A stretch of DNA of 64,000 bases from Pantoea eucrina. GTDB taxonomy: Bacteria; Pseudomonadota; Gammaproteobacteria; Enterobacterales; Enterobacteriaceae. Shown here one piece after another: positions 17,201 to 26,483 of the stretch. The DNA lies in the NCBI RefSeq assembly GCF_002095385.1, contig NZ_MIPP01000002.1:181236-245235 (forward strand). Direction: 5' to 3'. Numbering within the stretch: the first letter of the stretch is position 1; each line of letters begins with the position of its first letter. The notes under the pieces were generated by a model that saw only the letters and a program-made list of their open reading frames with translations, did no database searches and was not told the DNA's origin. Both the position numbers and the translations under genes were made by a program.

Positions 17201-19696
17201 TTAGCTGCTGAGCAGGACCAGCGGTGCGCTGTAATTCAGGTTTTCCAGCGCGATACTGTCGGTGATAGCGTAGGTTTCTCCATTCAGGACGTTCAGCCAC
17301 TTGCGGTGCGACAGCGTTTCGCTCAGCGCAACCGAGACGTCTGCCCACTGGGCATCAGCAAAGATCAGGCGCGGAGCAATTACAATCAGTGCACCCGTTT
17401 CAGACTGACGGGCATAGGCCACCACTTTTTCTGCATGTTCACCGCTGGCGTCCAGCGCTTCATAGTCGCCAAAACGAAAGAGCGCGGCGTGGTCGCGGCG
17501 CAGGTGAAGCAGGCGCATAACCATCTGCTGTTTCAGGCTGCCGCTCAGCCAGCCCTGCTGACTGGTAAAGTCAGGGAAGGCGTCAGCATCAAGCTGGCTG
17601 ACCAGAGTTGCAAAATCGGGTTCGCGGCGGTTGTCCGGATCGACCAGGCTGAAATCGAGCGCTTCACAGCCCTGATAGATATCAGGCACGCCGGGTGCGG
17701 TAAGTTTGATCACCGTCTGGGTAAAGCTGTTCACCAGGCCGGCGCGGATAAACGGCTGCAGCGCCTGGGCAAAATCCGTGAGAAATGCAGCGTTTTCTGC
17801 AGCGAACAGGTGACGTACGTAATCCAGTACCGCATTTTCATAGGCTTCATTACTGTCTGCCCAGTCGGTGCGCAGCTTCGCTTCGCGCAGCGCCTTTTCC
17901 ACAAACGGAATAAAGCGTTCGCACAGCGCGTCCAGTCCGGTGCGATCGTCCGGCTGCAGCGTCGCAGGCCAGACACCGGCCAGCGCCTGATAGAGCATCC
18001 ACTCAACGGCGGGTTCCGGCGCGGGGCCATCCGCCAGCTCCTGAACGCGCTCCTGATTAAGCTGCTGCCAGCGCGTCACGTTCTCTGCCCACTCATCCGG
18101 CGCTTCGCTCAGGGTATAGAGCCGCGCGCGCGCATCCTCTCCGCGTTTGGTATCGTGCGTGGAAGTGCTGGAGATAGCGTCAGGCTGGTGCTGAAGACGG
18201 GTCTGCATCTCCTGATGAAAATGTGCCAGTGAGAACGCGTGCGGCAGCGGCTCTGCACCCACTTCATTAATCGCAAGCGCCACGTGATTGCGGAAAAACA
18301 GCGTATCTTCAACCGATTTCGCCATCAGCGGTCCGGTCAGCTGCTGGAAACGGGCGCGGAACTCCGCCGCCAGCGCTTCACCCTCTTCGCTGACTGCACC
18401 CAGCAGCAGCGCCTGCAGGAAACTGAGGGTAGCAGGGAACGCGCTATGCTTTACGCCCTCAAGCACGCTGAGCAGACGCTCTTCGCCCACCAGCGGCATA
18501 CCCGCTGCCCGACCATAAGTGCGATAGACCGGGAAAGCAATCAGCAACTCGCGCAGCGCCACGTGCAGCTCCGCCTCACCAAAATTGCGATGCTCCAGTC
18601 CGGCAGCATCGGTTGCCAGCGAGAGCAGCCGGCTGAATTCGCCGGCAAAATTACGGTCAACCATCAGCTCGCGCGCCGCGCGCAGACCGGCTTCAACGTC
18701 ATTGCGCTCGCGCGTGGCTGACTCATAGGCGAGACGCAGCGTGTCGATTTTTGTATCGTCAATCAGCACATGCGAGAGCGCCGCAATAAACTCATAGCCG
18801 GTTGTACCGGAGACGGACCACTCTTTCGGCAGCTGTTCACCGTCGGCCAGAATTTTCTCTACGGTGATGTAACACCCTTCACCGGCCGCCGTGCGGAGCT
18901 GCTGCAGATAACCCAGCGGATCGGCGAGGCCATCAACGTGATCGACACGCAGGCCGCTAACCGCGCCGCTGCGCACCAGCGACAGGATAAGTCGGTGCGA
19001 ATCCTCAAAGACCACCGGATCTTCGACGCGTACGCCTGCCAGCCCGGTGATCTCAAAAAAGCGGCGATAGGAGAGGGCGCTACGCGCTTCACGCCAGTTC
19101 ATAAGCTGCCACGGCTGCTCCTCGTGCAGCTGAGTAATGGCGGCGGGGTCCGTCAGCGCCAGTAGTTCTGCTTCACGTCCCTGCCAGCTCGCAGGCGTCA
19201 GCGGATAGTAGCTGTCGAAATACGCCAGCGCCGGTTTACCGCTCTGCGGATCGGCTTTAATCGTGATCTCACCTTTTTCCAGTACGCGATCGAAATCGTC
19301 ACCGAGAAACGGCAGCGTCAGTCTGCGCGACCAGTCGATATCAAAATAGCGCGCATACTGGCTCTCCTGTCCATGCTCAATCACATCACGCCACCAGGCA
19401 TTCTCCAGTGAAGCCGCCATATGGTTAGGCACAATATCCAGGATCAGCTCCATGCCGGCGGCCTGCAGCGCTGCGCTCAGTCGATCAAAGCCCGCTCTGC
19501 CGCCGATAGCCGGATCGATTTCGTTGGCATCGGTGACGTCGTAGCCGTGCGTTGACTCTTTCGTCGCGGTAAAAATGGGTGAAGCATACAGATGGCTGAT
19601 GCCCAGCTTCTGCAGGTAAGGCACCAGTTCCGTGGCACGATCAAAGGTCATGCCGTTGCGAAACTGAATGCGATAAGTGGAGGTCGGGATAGTCAT
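17201..19696 (-). CDS. treY: Maltooligosyl trehalose synthase
   Basis: An 831-residue GH13 enzyme that turns the reducing-end glucose of a maltooligosaccharide into a terminal alpha,alpha-1,1 linkage. Recognisable motifs are YRIQFRNGMTFDRA at the N terminus, MELILDIVPNHMA, GLRVDHVDGLADP, the YITVEKIL acid region and STSTHDTKRGED. Its ATG overlaps the treZ stop by four bases (ATGA), so translation is coupled. AGGAG lies seven bases upstream. Product maltooligosyl trehalose is split by TreZ. Confidence 0.95.
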   Translation of the reverse strand: MTIPTSTYRIQFRNGMTFDRATELVPYLQKLGISHLYASPIFTATKESTHGYDVTDANEIDPAIGGRAGFDRLSAALQAAGMELILDIVPNHMAASLENAWWRDVIEHGQESQYARYFDIDWSRRLTLPFLGDDFDRVLEKGEITIKADPQSGKPALAYFDSYYPLTPASWQGREAELLALTDPAAITQLHEEQPWQLMNWREARSALSYRRFFEITGLAGVRVEDPVVFEDSHRLILSLVRSGAVSGLRVDHVDGLADPLGYLQQLRTAAGEGCYITVEKILADGEQLPKEWSVSGTTGYEFIAALSHVLIDDTKIDTLRLAYESATRERNDVEAGLRAARELMVDRNFAGEFSRLLSLATDAAGLEHRNFGEAELHVALRELLIAFPVYRTYGRAAGMPLVGEERLLSVLEGVKHSAFPATLSFLQALLLGAVSEEGEALAAEFRARFQQLTGPLMAKSVEDTLFFRNHVALAINEVGAEPLPHAFSLAHFHQEMQTRLQHQPDAISSTSTHDTKRGEDARARLYTLSEAPDEWAENVTRWQQLNQERVQELADGPAPEPAVEWMLYQALAGVWPATLQPDDRTGLDALCERFIPFVEKALREAKLRTDWADSNEAYENAVLDYVRHLFAAENAAFLTDFAQALQPFIRAGLVNSFTQTVIKLTAPGVPDIYQGCEALDFSLVDPDNRREPDFATLVSQLDADAFPDFTSQQGWLSGSLKQQMVMRLLHLRRDHAALFRFGDYEALDASGEHAEKVVAYARQSETGALIVIAPRLIFADAQWADVSVALSETLSHRKWLNVLNGETYAITDSIALENLNYSAPLVLLSS

Positions 19697-21477
19697 GCTG
19701 CTGCTCCTGGTGCCAGACGGACAATAATGGCGTTCTGCGCGAGTTCATGTTGCTCCTGCGGCCAGGCAAACAGCGTTTCGCCTGGCATATCAGGAAGTGC
19801 CTGAGCAGTATTGCCCAGATTAAAAGCCATAGAGAGCGTGCCCTGCGGGAAGCGCCACTTCACGGCGACGTAGCCATCACCGGTCGCCAGTACCTGACCG
19901 CTGTGACCCCCGGCCGTCGCCAGCAGCGGAACCAGATGCTGCTGACGCAGCGACAGCAGCGTGCGCGTCAGCGCCAGCCAGGCTTTGCCCTCGCAGCTGG
20001 TCGTCTTCGCCCAGTCGAGCTTTGAACGCCGGAATGTCTCTTCCGCGTTGGGATCCGGCACCTCATCGTCATGTCCGGCATGGCCGGTAAACTCGCGTGC
20101 ACGTCCTTCACGCACCGCTTTCGCCAGATCGCCGTGAAAGTCGGTAAAAAACAGAAACGGATTAGTTTCACCATATTCTTCGCCCATAAACAGCAGCGGG
20201 ATATGCGGTGACAGCAGCAGAGCCGAGTAGAGCACTTTGGTACGCGCCTCTCCGGCCAGCGTGATCAGGCGATCGCCCTGTGCCCGGTTGCCCACCTGAT
20301 CGTGATTCTGAATAAAATCAACAAACGCCACCGGGGGCTGGCCTGCACTCGGTACGCCGCGCGTCTCACCGCTCTGGGCCGAGACCTCACCCTGATAGGC
20401 AAATCCCTCGGTCAGAATACGCGCGACTTTTTTCTCCGGCGCATCGGCAAAATCCTGGTAGTAGGCGTGAGTTTCACCGGTTGCCAGCACATGAATAGCG
20501 TTATGGAAATCGTCGTTCCACTCTCCGCTGAAGAGCGGAGTATTGCCCTGTTCATCGCGCGGATGCAGGAAGATCACGTTTCGTGAATCTTCCGTGGTGA
20601 GGTGTGCCGGACGGTCCGGGATTTCATGACGAATGCGCTCTGCAATTTCAATCAGCACATGTTTATCTGAGCTGTCTTCAATCTGATCGATAGCGTCAAA
20701 ACGCAGGCCGTCGAGGCGATACTCTTTCAGCCAGTAGAGCGGCGCCTCAGAGATGTAGCGGCGGGCCGCATCCACATCGTAGGCGATACCGGCCCCCCAG
20801 GGGGTCTGGCGCTCTTCATGGAAAAACTGCGGGGCCAGCAGCGGCAGATAGTTGCCTTCAGGACCGAAGTGATTCAGCACAATGTCCAGCACCACGGAGA
20901 GGTTAAGCGCATGCGCCGCGTCAACAAACGCTTTGAAATCATCCGGGCTGCCGTAAGCGGTGTGTGGCGCATAGAGCAGGACGCCGTCATAGCCCCAGCC
21001 GCGATTACCGCCAAACTGCGACACCGGCAGCACCTCAATCATGGTGATACCCAGCTCAGCCAGCTGCGGCAGTTTTTCAATAGCTGCACGAAAGGTCCCT
21101 TCAGGCGTAAAGGTTCCGATATGCAGCTCATACACCACCGTCTCCTGCCATGGACGTCCGCGCCACTCGGTCTGCTGCCAGCGGTAGCTTTGGGGATCGA
21201 TGACCAGTGACGGACCGTTAACCTCTGCTTTTTGCGCCCGCGAAGCCGGGTCAGGCACCACGCTGCCATCGGCCAGCACGTAGTGATATTCTGCACCTGG
21301 CGTCACCCCTGACTGTGACAGGGTAAACCAGCCATCTTTTTCCGCCTGCATAGGATAATCAGTACCGTTCAGGCGCAGGGCTACCTGCTGCTGACCCGGT
21401 GCCCAGAGACGAAAACGCACGGTGCCGTCAGCCAGGATTTCAGCACCCCAGGATTTTTCCAACGTTGTGGATTCCAT
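19693..21477 (-). CDS. treZ: Malto-oligosyltrehalose trehalohydrolase
   Basis: A 594-residue GH13 hydrolase releasing free trehalose from maltooligosyl trehalose. It has an N-terminal beta-sandwich (WGAEILADGTVRFRLWAPG), then VVLDIVLNHFGPEGN, GLRFDAIDQI, a TTEDS acid site and FIQNHDQVGNRA. It is the first gene of treZ-treY-glgX, an osmoprotectant route independent of OtsAB. A perfect GCCCCGCGCGGGGC palindrome (21494-21507) lies just upstream of its GAGG ribosome-binding site and could affect translation. Confidence 0.95.
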   Translation of the reverse strand: MESTTLEKSWGAEILADGTVRFRLWAPGQQQVALRLNGTDYPMQAEKDGWFTLSQSGVTPGAEYHYVLADGSVVPDPASRAQKAEVNGPSLVIDPQSYRWQQTEWRGRPWQETVVYELHIGTFTPEGTFRAAIEKLPQLAELGITMIEVLPVSQFGGNRGWGYDGVLLYAPHTAYGSPDDFKAFVDAAHALNLSVVLDIVLNHFGPEGNYLPLLAPQFFHEERQTPWGAGIAYDVDAARRYISEAPLYWLKEYRLDGLRFDAIDQIEDSSDKHVLIEIAERIRHEIPDRPAHLTTEDSRNVIFLHPRDEQGNTPLFSGEWNDDFHNAIHVLATGETHAYYQDFADAPEKKVARILTEGFAYQGEVSAQSGETRGVPSAGQPPVAFVDFIQNHDQVGNRAQGDRLITLAGEARTKVLYSALLLSPHIPLLFMGEEYGETNPFLFFTDFHGDLAKAVREGRAREFTGHAGHDDEVPDPNAEETFRRSKLDWAKTTSCEGKAWLALTRTLLSLRQQHLVPLLATAGGHSGQVLATGDGYVAVKWRFPQGTLSMAFNLGNTAQALPDMPGETLFAWPQEQHELAQNAIIVRLAPGAAA

Positions 21478-21801
21478 TCTATTGCCTCGTTAAGCCCCGC
21501 GCGGGGCAATGGACGACATCAAGCGATTCGCATTCCCGAAATCATTTACTCTATGAAATAAAAGGCTAATCACCCCGGTAATGAAGAAAGGTCTCAGGTA
21601 AAGTGCTGAGTACCCTGAAAATCATAGCCTATATTTGGAAATATAAGTCCGGGCGCGCCGTAAAGTCGTTGCAGAAGTAAATTTTCCGATTTGTGCGGCA
21701 AAACATTTATTTTTGCCGTCATAGGCTACGGTTATGGTTACGCATGTAAGCGATGCGCCAATAAAGCCAGACGGCTTTCACCGTCAAACAGGAGAGCACT
21801 T
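21478..21801. promoter_or_regulatory. Divergent treZ-yjbJ control region
   Basis: 324 bases without a gene, between two stress-type transcription units reading apart. The only clear structure is the 14-base GC palindrome at 21494-21507 in the treZ leader. E. coli yjbJ is RpoS-dependent, so stress promoters are expected here, but I cannot place them with confidence. Confidence 0.45.
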
Positions 21802-22011
21802 ATGAACGAAGATCGCATCAGTGGAAACTGGAAGCAGTTCAAAGGAAAAGTGAAAGAGAAATGGGGTCAGCTGACTGACGACGATATGGACGTTGCCGAC
21901 GGCAAACGCGATCAGCTGCTGGGCCGCATTCAGGAACGCTACGGCTACGGTAAAGACCAGGCAGAAAAAGAGCTGAAAGACTGGGAAGATAGCAACAAGT
22001 ATCACTGGTAA
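21802..22011 (+). CDS. yjbJ: CsbD-family stress protein YjbJ
   Basis: A 69-residue, highly charged small protein nearly identical in layout to E. coli YjbJ: GNWKQFKGKVKEKWGQLTDDD, then GKRDQLLGRIQERYGY.KDQAEKE and a terminal W. CsbD proteins are abundant general-stress and osmotic-shock proteins of unknown biochemical role. AGGAGAG lies before the ATG at 21802; an upstream in-frame start at 21691 is not credible. Confidence 0.93.
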   Translation: MNEDRISGNWKQFKGKVKEKWGQLTDDDMDVADGKRDQLLGRIQERYGYGKDQAEKELKDWEDSNKYHW

Positions 22012-22020
22012 GTCTTAGCT

Positions 22021-22050
22021 TCCCGGCACGTTCGTGCCGGGATATTTTGT
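22021..22050 (+). terminator. yjbJ terminator
   Basis: TCCCGGCAC and GTGCCGGGA pair over a GTTC loop, followed by TATTTTGTTT. Confidence 0.85.
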
Positions 22051-22126
22051 TTCAGCACATCGCCTTTTCCCGCTATGTTTATTCCTCTCCCGCTGCTATT
22101 TCTGCGCTGGCACTCATCAGTCGTTA

Positions 22127-23404
22127 TTATAATGGCCGCTTATGGTCGTCTTTATTTAAACTCAGCAGCGCGACAAAACTAATCAGTGCGGTAATCATCA
22201 CGTACCATGCCGGAATATCCGGATTTCCGGTTTGTTTGATCAGCCCTGAAATAATCAGCCCGGCGCAGCCGGAAAATAACGCGTTTGAGAGGGCATAGGC
22301 GAAACCCAGGCCGGTGTACCGCACCCGCGTGGGAAACATCTCTGCCAGCATGGCGGGTCCCGGGCCTGCCAGCATGCCGACCAGCGCACCAGCCACAAAG
22401 ACCACCAGCGCTTTCGTTAACAGCCCGGAAGCGGGATTTTGCAACACCCCAAGCAGCGGAAGGGCGAAGATCAGCAGCATAAAGGTGGCAACCAGCATAA
22501 TGGTACGCCTGCCGATGCGATCGCTCAGCCAGCCGGCGGGCAGAATAGTGGTGGCAAAACCGAGGTTTGAGATCACGGCAATCAGCAGCGCCTGATTAAA
22601 GCCGGTATGCAGCGTGGTTTGCAGATAGGTTGGCATAATCACCAGATAGGTGTAGCCCGCCGCTGACCAGACCATCAGGCGGCTGATGGCAAGCGCAATG
22701 GCGCGCAATGTGGCGGTGAAAGAAGCGCGTTCCGGCGCCGGAGCCTGCCGCGCAGCGTTAAACTGCGGCGACTCATCCAGCCCGGCCCGCAGCCAGAGTG
22801 CAGCGCCTCCCAGCGGCAGCGCCAGCAAAAACGGCAGTCGCCATCCCCAGGCGAACATCGCCTCTTCACCGATAAGCAGCGGGATCAGCGCGACGGTCGC
22901 CGCACCGGCCAGCAGGCCGCACGCCACCGTTAGCGACTGCCACGCACCATACAGGCCCCGTTTGCCTGGCGGGGCGGCTTCCGTCATCAGCGACACCGCG
23001 CCGCCATACTCGCCACCGGCAAACAGGCCCTGCAGAATACGCAACAGCGTCAGCATTAACGGCGCGGCAAGACCGATAGCCGCATAGTCCGGCACCAGCC
23101 CGATAGCAGCCGTCACCAGCGTCATCATGATCAGTACGCCGATAAGCACCGGTTTACGTCCGTGACGATCGCCCAGCCGGCCAAAAATAATCGCGCCGAG
23201 CGGACGGAAAAAGAACGCCACGGCGAAGGCGGCCCAGGTCAGGATGATACTGGTGCCGGCACGCTCATCCGGCAGCTGGAAAAAGTGCCTGGCAATAATC
23301 GGGGCCATAAAGCCATAAACGGCAAATTCATACCATTCGATAAAATTGCCAACCGAACCGGCGACGATAATACGTCGATGCGCTGGCATCATCTGAGCAG
23401 GCAT
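22127..23404 (-). CDS. MHS-family MFS metabolite:proton symporter
   Basis: A 425-residue 12-helix transporter of the metabolite:H+ symporter family (ProP, ShiA, KgtP relatives): SVGNFIEWYEFAVYGF in helix 1, FGRLGDRHGRKPVL in loop 2-3, and LQGLFAGGEYGGAVSLMTEAAPPGKRGLYGAWQ (core GLFAGGEYGGA). Substrates of the family are organic acids or osmolytes; the specific one is not evident. It is followed on the same strand by the ProP-like gene upstream, about 140 bases away with a terminator between, so the two are separately transcribed tandem paralogues. Confidence 0.87.
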   Translation of the reverse strand: MPAQMMPAHRRIIVAGSVGNFIEWYEFAVYGFMAPIIARHFFQLPDERAGTSIILTWAAFAVAFFFRPLGAIIFGRLGDRHGRKPVLIGVLIMMTLVTAAIGLVPDYAAIGLAAPLMLTLLRILQGLFAGGEYGGAVSLMTEAAPPGKRGLYGAWQSLTVACGLLAGAATVALIPLLIGEEAMFAWGWRLPFLLALPLGGAALWLRAGLDESPQFNAARQAPAPERASFTATLRAIALAISRLMVWSAAGYTYLVIMPTYLQTTLHTGFNQALLIAVISNLGFATTILPAGWLSDRIGRRTIMLVATFMLLIFALPLLGVLQNPASGLLTKALVVFVAGALVGMLAGPGPAMLAEMFPTRVRYTGLGFAYALSNALFSGCAGLIISGLIKQTGNPDIPAWYVMITALISFVALLSLNKDDHKRPL

Positions 23405-23503
23405 AGCCTATCCTTATAGACAGAAGCGTAGAGAAGAGAGCTGTAAAGCGGCATTAAGGCATAGATTTCAATGCGGTGTCTGTGAGGCGCACGCAATTGC
23501 AGG

Positions 23504-23530
23504 CAAAAAAAAGGCCACCCGAAGGTGGCC
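23504..23530 (-). terminator. Terminator of the ProP-like gene
   Basis: GGCCACC-TTCG-GGTGGCC on the minus strand with a very stable tetraloop and a run of eight or more T residues. Confidence 0.9.
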
Positions 23531-23544
23531 AGCGTGACAGCGTA

Positions 23545-24978
23545 TCAGGCAGTTTTTTGCTGCTTTTTGTGTTTGCGCTGCCGGCGCAGTTTATCAATCA
23601 GGCGATGCGCTTCCGCACGGGTGGCGACCGCAGGCGATGACCCCTTCAGTGGTTTACGCGCCGTTTCGCTCAGCGTCAGCACCGTCAGCAGGCCAATAAC
23701 TGCGGCGCCCATCATGTAGTAAGCAGGCATCATTTTGTTGTGCGTGGTATCCACCAGCCAGGCTGTGATTAGCGGCGTGGTGCCACCAAACAGTGAGACC
23801 GAAAGGTTGAAGCCAATCGCCAGCGCGCTATAACGGATATCGGTGACAAACAGTGCCGGCAGGGTGGCAGGCATGGTGCCGCTAAAGCAGGTATGCAGCA
23901 GACCCAGAATCGCCAGTCCGGCAAAAACCCAGTACATATTGCCGGTACCCAGCAGCATAAACGCAGGGATAGCCAGCACAATCAGGCCCAGCGCGCCAAA
24001 GCCGATAACCGGCTTGCGGCCGAGACGATCGGTAAAGTAGCCCCACATCAGCGTCAGTGGCATCATGATAAACATCACCACCATCACCAGCAGCAGGCCG
24101 GAGAGTTCGCTCAGGCCGAGGATCCCGGTAAGGTAGCTTGGCATATATGCGGTCAGCATATAGTTGGAGACGTTGAACAGCAGCACCAGCCCGATACACT
24201 TCAGCAGCGGTTTGCTCTGGGTACGCAGCATCTGCCACAGCGTCAGCGGCGGCTTGTTATGCTCCATCTCTTCACGCTGATCCATATGGTCTTTAAATGC
24301 CGGCGTCTCTTCCAGCTTCAGGCGAATATAGAGACCAAACAGACCTAGTGGTGCCGCGAGAAAGAACGGAATACGCCAGCCCCACGACATCATCTCATCA
24401 TGCGGCAGGTACGCAATCATCCCGGTTACCAGGCTGGCACCCAGCAGATAGCCCGCCAGCGTGCCGAACTCCAGGAAGCTGCCCATAAAACCGCGGCGCT
24501 TATCAGTTGAATACTCGGCAATAAAGGTTGCTGCACCGCCATATTCGCCGCCGGTTGAGAAGCCCTGAACCAGACGGGCTACCAGCAGCAGAATCGGCGC
24601 CGCAATGCCGATACTGGCATAGCTCGGGATAAGACCAATACAGAAGGTGCCGATGGACATCATTACCATGGTAAAAGCGAGGACTTTCTGACGGCCAAAG
24701 CGATCGCCCAGCGGTCCGAACACCATACCGCCAATCGGACGCACGAGGAACGCGGCGGCAAAGGTACCAAATGAAGCGATAAGCTGCGCGGTATTACTGG
24801 CATCGGGGAAGAAGACCTGACCAATAATCACGGCCAGATAGCTGTATACGCCAAAATCGAACCACTCCATGGTATTACCAAGAGCAGCTGCGCCGACGGC
24901 GCGTTTTAAAAGTTTATTGTCGATGACGGTAATATCATCAACGGTCAGATCGGGTTTATTTACTGTTTCAGTGCTCAT
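23545..24978 (-). CDS. proP: ProP-like osmolyte:proton symporter without the coiled coil
   Basis: A 477-residue MHS transporter closely resembling E. coli ProP, which imports proline and glycine betaine during osmotic upshift: ALGNTMEWFDFGVYSYLA, LGDRFGRQKVLAFT, STFCIGLIPSY-like GTFCIGLIPSYASIGI, FSTGGEYGGA and ETARKPLKGSSP. After that last motif E. coli ProP continues into an antiparallel coiled coil that tunes the osmotic set point; here the tail is only about 30 basic residues. Start supported by AAAGGA five bases upstream. A CRP-like site lies about 130 bases upstream. The substrate is inferred. Confidence 0.82.
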   Translation of the reverse strand: MSTETVNKPDLTVDDITVIDNKLLKRAVGAAALGNTMEWFDFGVYSYLAVIIGQVFFPDASNTAQLIASFGTFAAAFLVRPIGGMVFGPLGDRFGRQKVLAFTMVMMSIGTFCIGLIPSYASIGIAAPILLLVARLVQGFSTGGEYGGAATFIAEYSTDKRRGFMGSFLEFGTLAGYLLGASLVTGMIAYLPHDEMMSWGWRIPFFLAAPLGLFGLYIRLKLEETPAFKDHMDQREEMEHNKPPLTLWQMLRTQSKPLLKCIGLVLLFNVSNYMLTAYMPSYLTGILGLSELSGLLLVMVVMFIMMPLTLMWGYFTDRLGRKPVIGFGALGLIVLAIPAFMLLGTGNMYWVFAGLAILGLLHTCFSGTMPATLPALFVTDIRYSALAIGFNLSVSLFGGTTPLITAWLVDTTHNKMMPAYYMMGAAVIGLLTVLTLSETARKPLKGSSPAVATRAEAHRLIDKLRRQRKHKKQQKTA

Positions 24979-25356
24979 AGGCTTCCTTTGACAATGAAAT
25001 AAAAGCGATCTTATAGCTTTCGCAGCCGGTTATTGCAGGGTGGAAAAGAAAGCTATAAGAGGCCGAAAGGCGAACACCTTAGGAGATAATTTTTCTTTAC
25101 GCAACTTTGTGATGTATATCACTGGCAATAAGCGTAGCGCTGAAGTAAAGAACTGTCAAAAAGCGCGACGGCGGGATAACAGGTTATCGCGTTAATTGAG
25201 ATTACAGAGAGATAAGACGCGATATTATGCTGGTCACCGAGCCTGTCTGGGCAGAAATATCGTAAACCCGAGATATTACTCTGTGATATACCGGTGGGCA
25301 AAAAAACGTCATTGGTTGACAGCTGCGTCAACTGCTGTCAGCTAATGTCAGGATAA
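24979..25356. promoter_or_regulatory. Upstream region of the ProP-like gene
   Basis: About 380 AT-rich bases with no gene. It contains the CRP-like site at 25108-25123 and an imperfect dyad around 25257-25278. Confidence 0.5.
25108..25123 (-). promoter_or_regulatory. CRP-like binding site
   Basis: TGTGATGTATATCACT is a near-perfect TGTGA-N6-TCACA match, about 130 bases before the ProP-like start. CRP control is known for the E. coli proP P1 promoter. Confidence 0.6.
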
Positions 25357-26247
25357 TTATCCTGGCCCTTCGCTTGCTGCCGCCAGCAGTGGCACAACAA
25401 TGTCACTCAATGGCGTAGGCACGCCTTTGCTGCGTCCATACCGCTGTATAACCCCGTTGCGGCACTGCCACTCCAGCGGTCGACCCGCCTGCCGGTCAGC
25501 GAGAATAGAGGTGCTCAGATCGGCTGGTGCGCTCTGCAACCCTGCCAATATTTCGTGTGTGACATTGTCACTTAGAGTTGCCCCGCAGGCGCGCGCCACG
25601 TTAAGTGCTTCACTGAGATAAGCCAGCGCCAGTTCAGCAATATCTCTCCGGTTAAACATGCCTGCCCGGCGATTTGCCAGCACCATCAGGCCCGCTACCG
25701 CATTCTGTAACAGCTTGCGCCATGCCACAGAGTGAAAATCAGCGCTGAGATCGGTGCTGCAGCGCGTGCCCGCCAGAGCAGCAACGATGCGTGCTGCGCC
25801 TGGCGTATCGGGCAGCGTCAGCCGCGGCCGGGCGCGCAGCCAGACAGAGGCGTCCGCTTCGCGCTGAGCCGGAAACCAGACCACCGAAGGAATAATTTGC
25901 GCGCCATTCACCAGCGGCTGCAGCTGCGTCTGCTGTTCAATGCCGTTTTGCAGCGCGCACACCACGGTATTCTCATTGCATAATGCCCGCAGCCAGCCTG
26001 CACACTGCGCCACCTGAGTGGTTTTGACCGCAACAAACAGTAGCGTAACCGCATGACGGATAGCGACAGGATCGGTCAGCACCGGACCCGGCACCCGGAT
26101 TTCGCCGTCGTCATGACGCAGCCTCAGGCATGCATGGGGCGTACGGCCACAGAGCAGCGGCGGGCGCCCGGCTTCATACAGGGCAGCTGCAACGGTGGTG
26201 CCGATAGCGCCAGGGCCGAGCAGTGCGACAGAGGAGTAATCTGACAT
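25357..26247 (-). CDS. 2-dehydropantoate 2-reductase (PanE) family oxidoreductase
   Basis: A 296-residue Rossmann enzyme with LLGPGAIGTTVAAAL at residues 9-23, CALQNGIEQQ in the middle, KLLQNAVAGLMVLANRRAGM and the C-terminal STSILADRQAGRPLEW, all typical of ketopantoate reductases. The family reduces 2-dehydropantoate or related 2-keto acids with NADPH. Enterobacteria often hold several paralogues; no pantothenate gene is nearby, so the native substrate is uncertain. GGAG precedes the ATG by seven bases. Confidence 0.85.
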   Translation of the reverse strand: MSDYSSVALLGPGAIGTTVAAALYEAGRPPLLCGRTPHACLRLRHDDGEIRVPGPVLTDPVAIRHAVTLLFVAVKTTQVAQCAGWLRALCNENTVVCALQNGIEQQTQLQPLVNGAQIIPSVVWFPAQREADASVWLRARPRLTLPDTPGAARIVAALAGTRCSTDLSADFHSVAWRKLLQNAVAGLMVLANRRAGMFNRRDIAELALAYLSEALNVARACGATLSDNVTHEILAGLQSAPADLSTSILADRQAGRPLEWQCRNGVIQRYGRSKGVPTPLSDIVVPLLAAASEGPG

Positions 26248-26483
26248 ATAAAGACTCCGGTTCAGGCTGATATTCTGCTGATAACAGAAGAGGGAAGTGC
26301 TAAGTATTATTCACGTTCGCGCAGTTGGCCGCCTGAAGCGTAATAAAACAGGTTTCTAAATAATTCTCTATGGCGGTCGCCTTTTTTTATCGGACAATCA
26401 GTAACGTAATTGTTTCCGCCGCTGCGCTGGCATCCTGATTCATATTAACTATGTTTATGACTCAAAGAATAAAAGGATGCTCT

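Noticed and set aside
22127..24978. A single duplicated transporter operon
   Set aside because: The two MHS genes differ strongly in sequence and are separated by a strong terminator.
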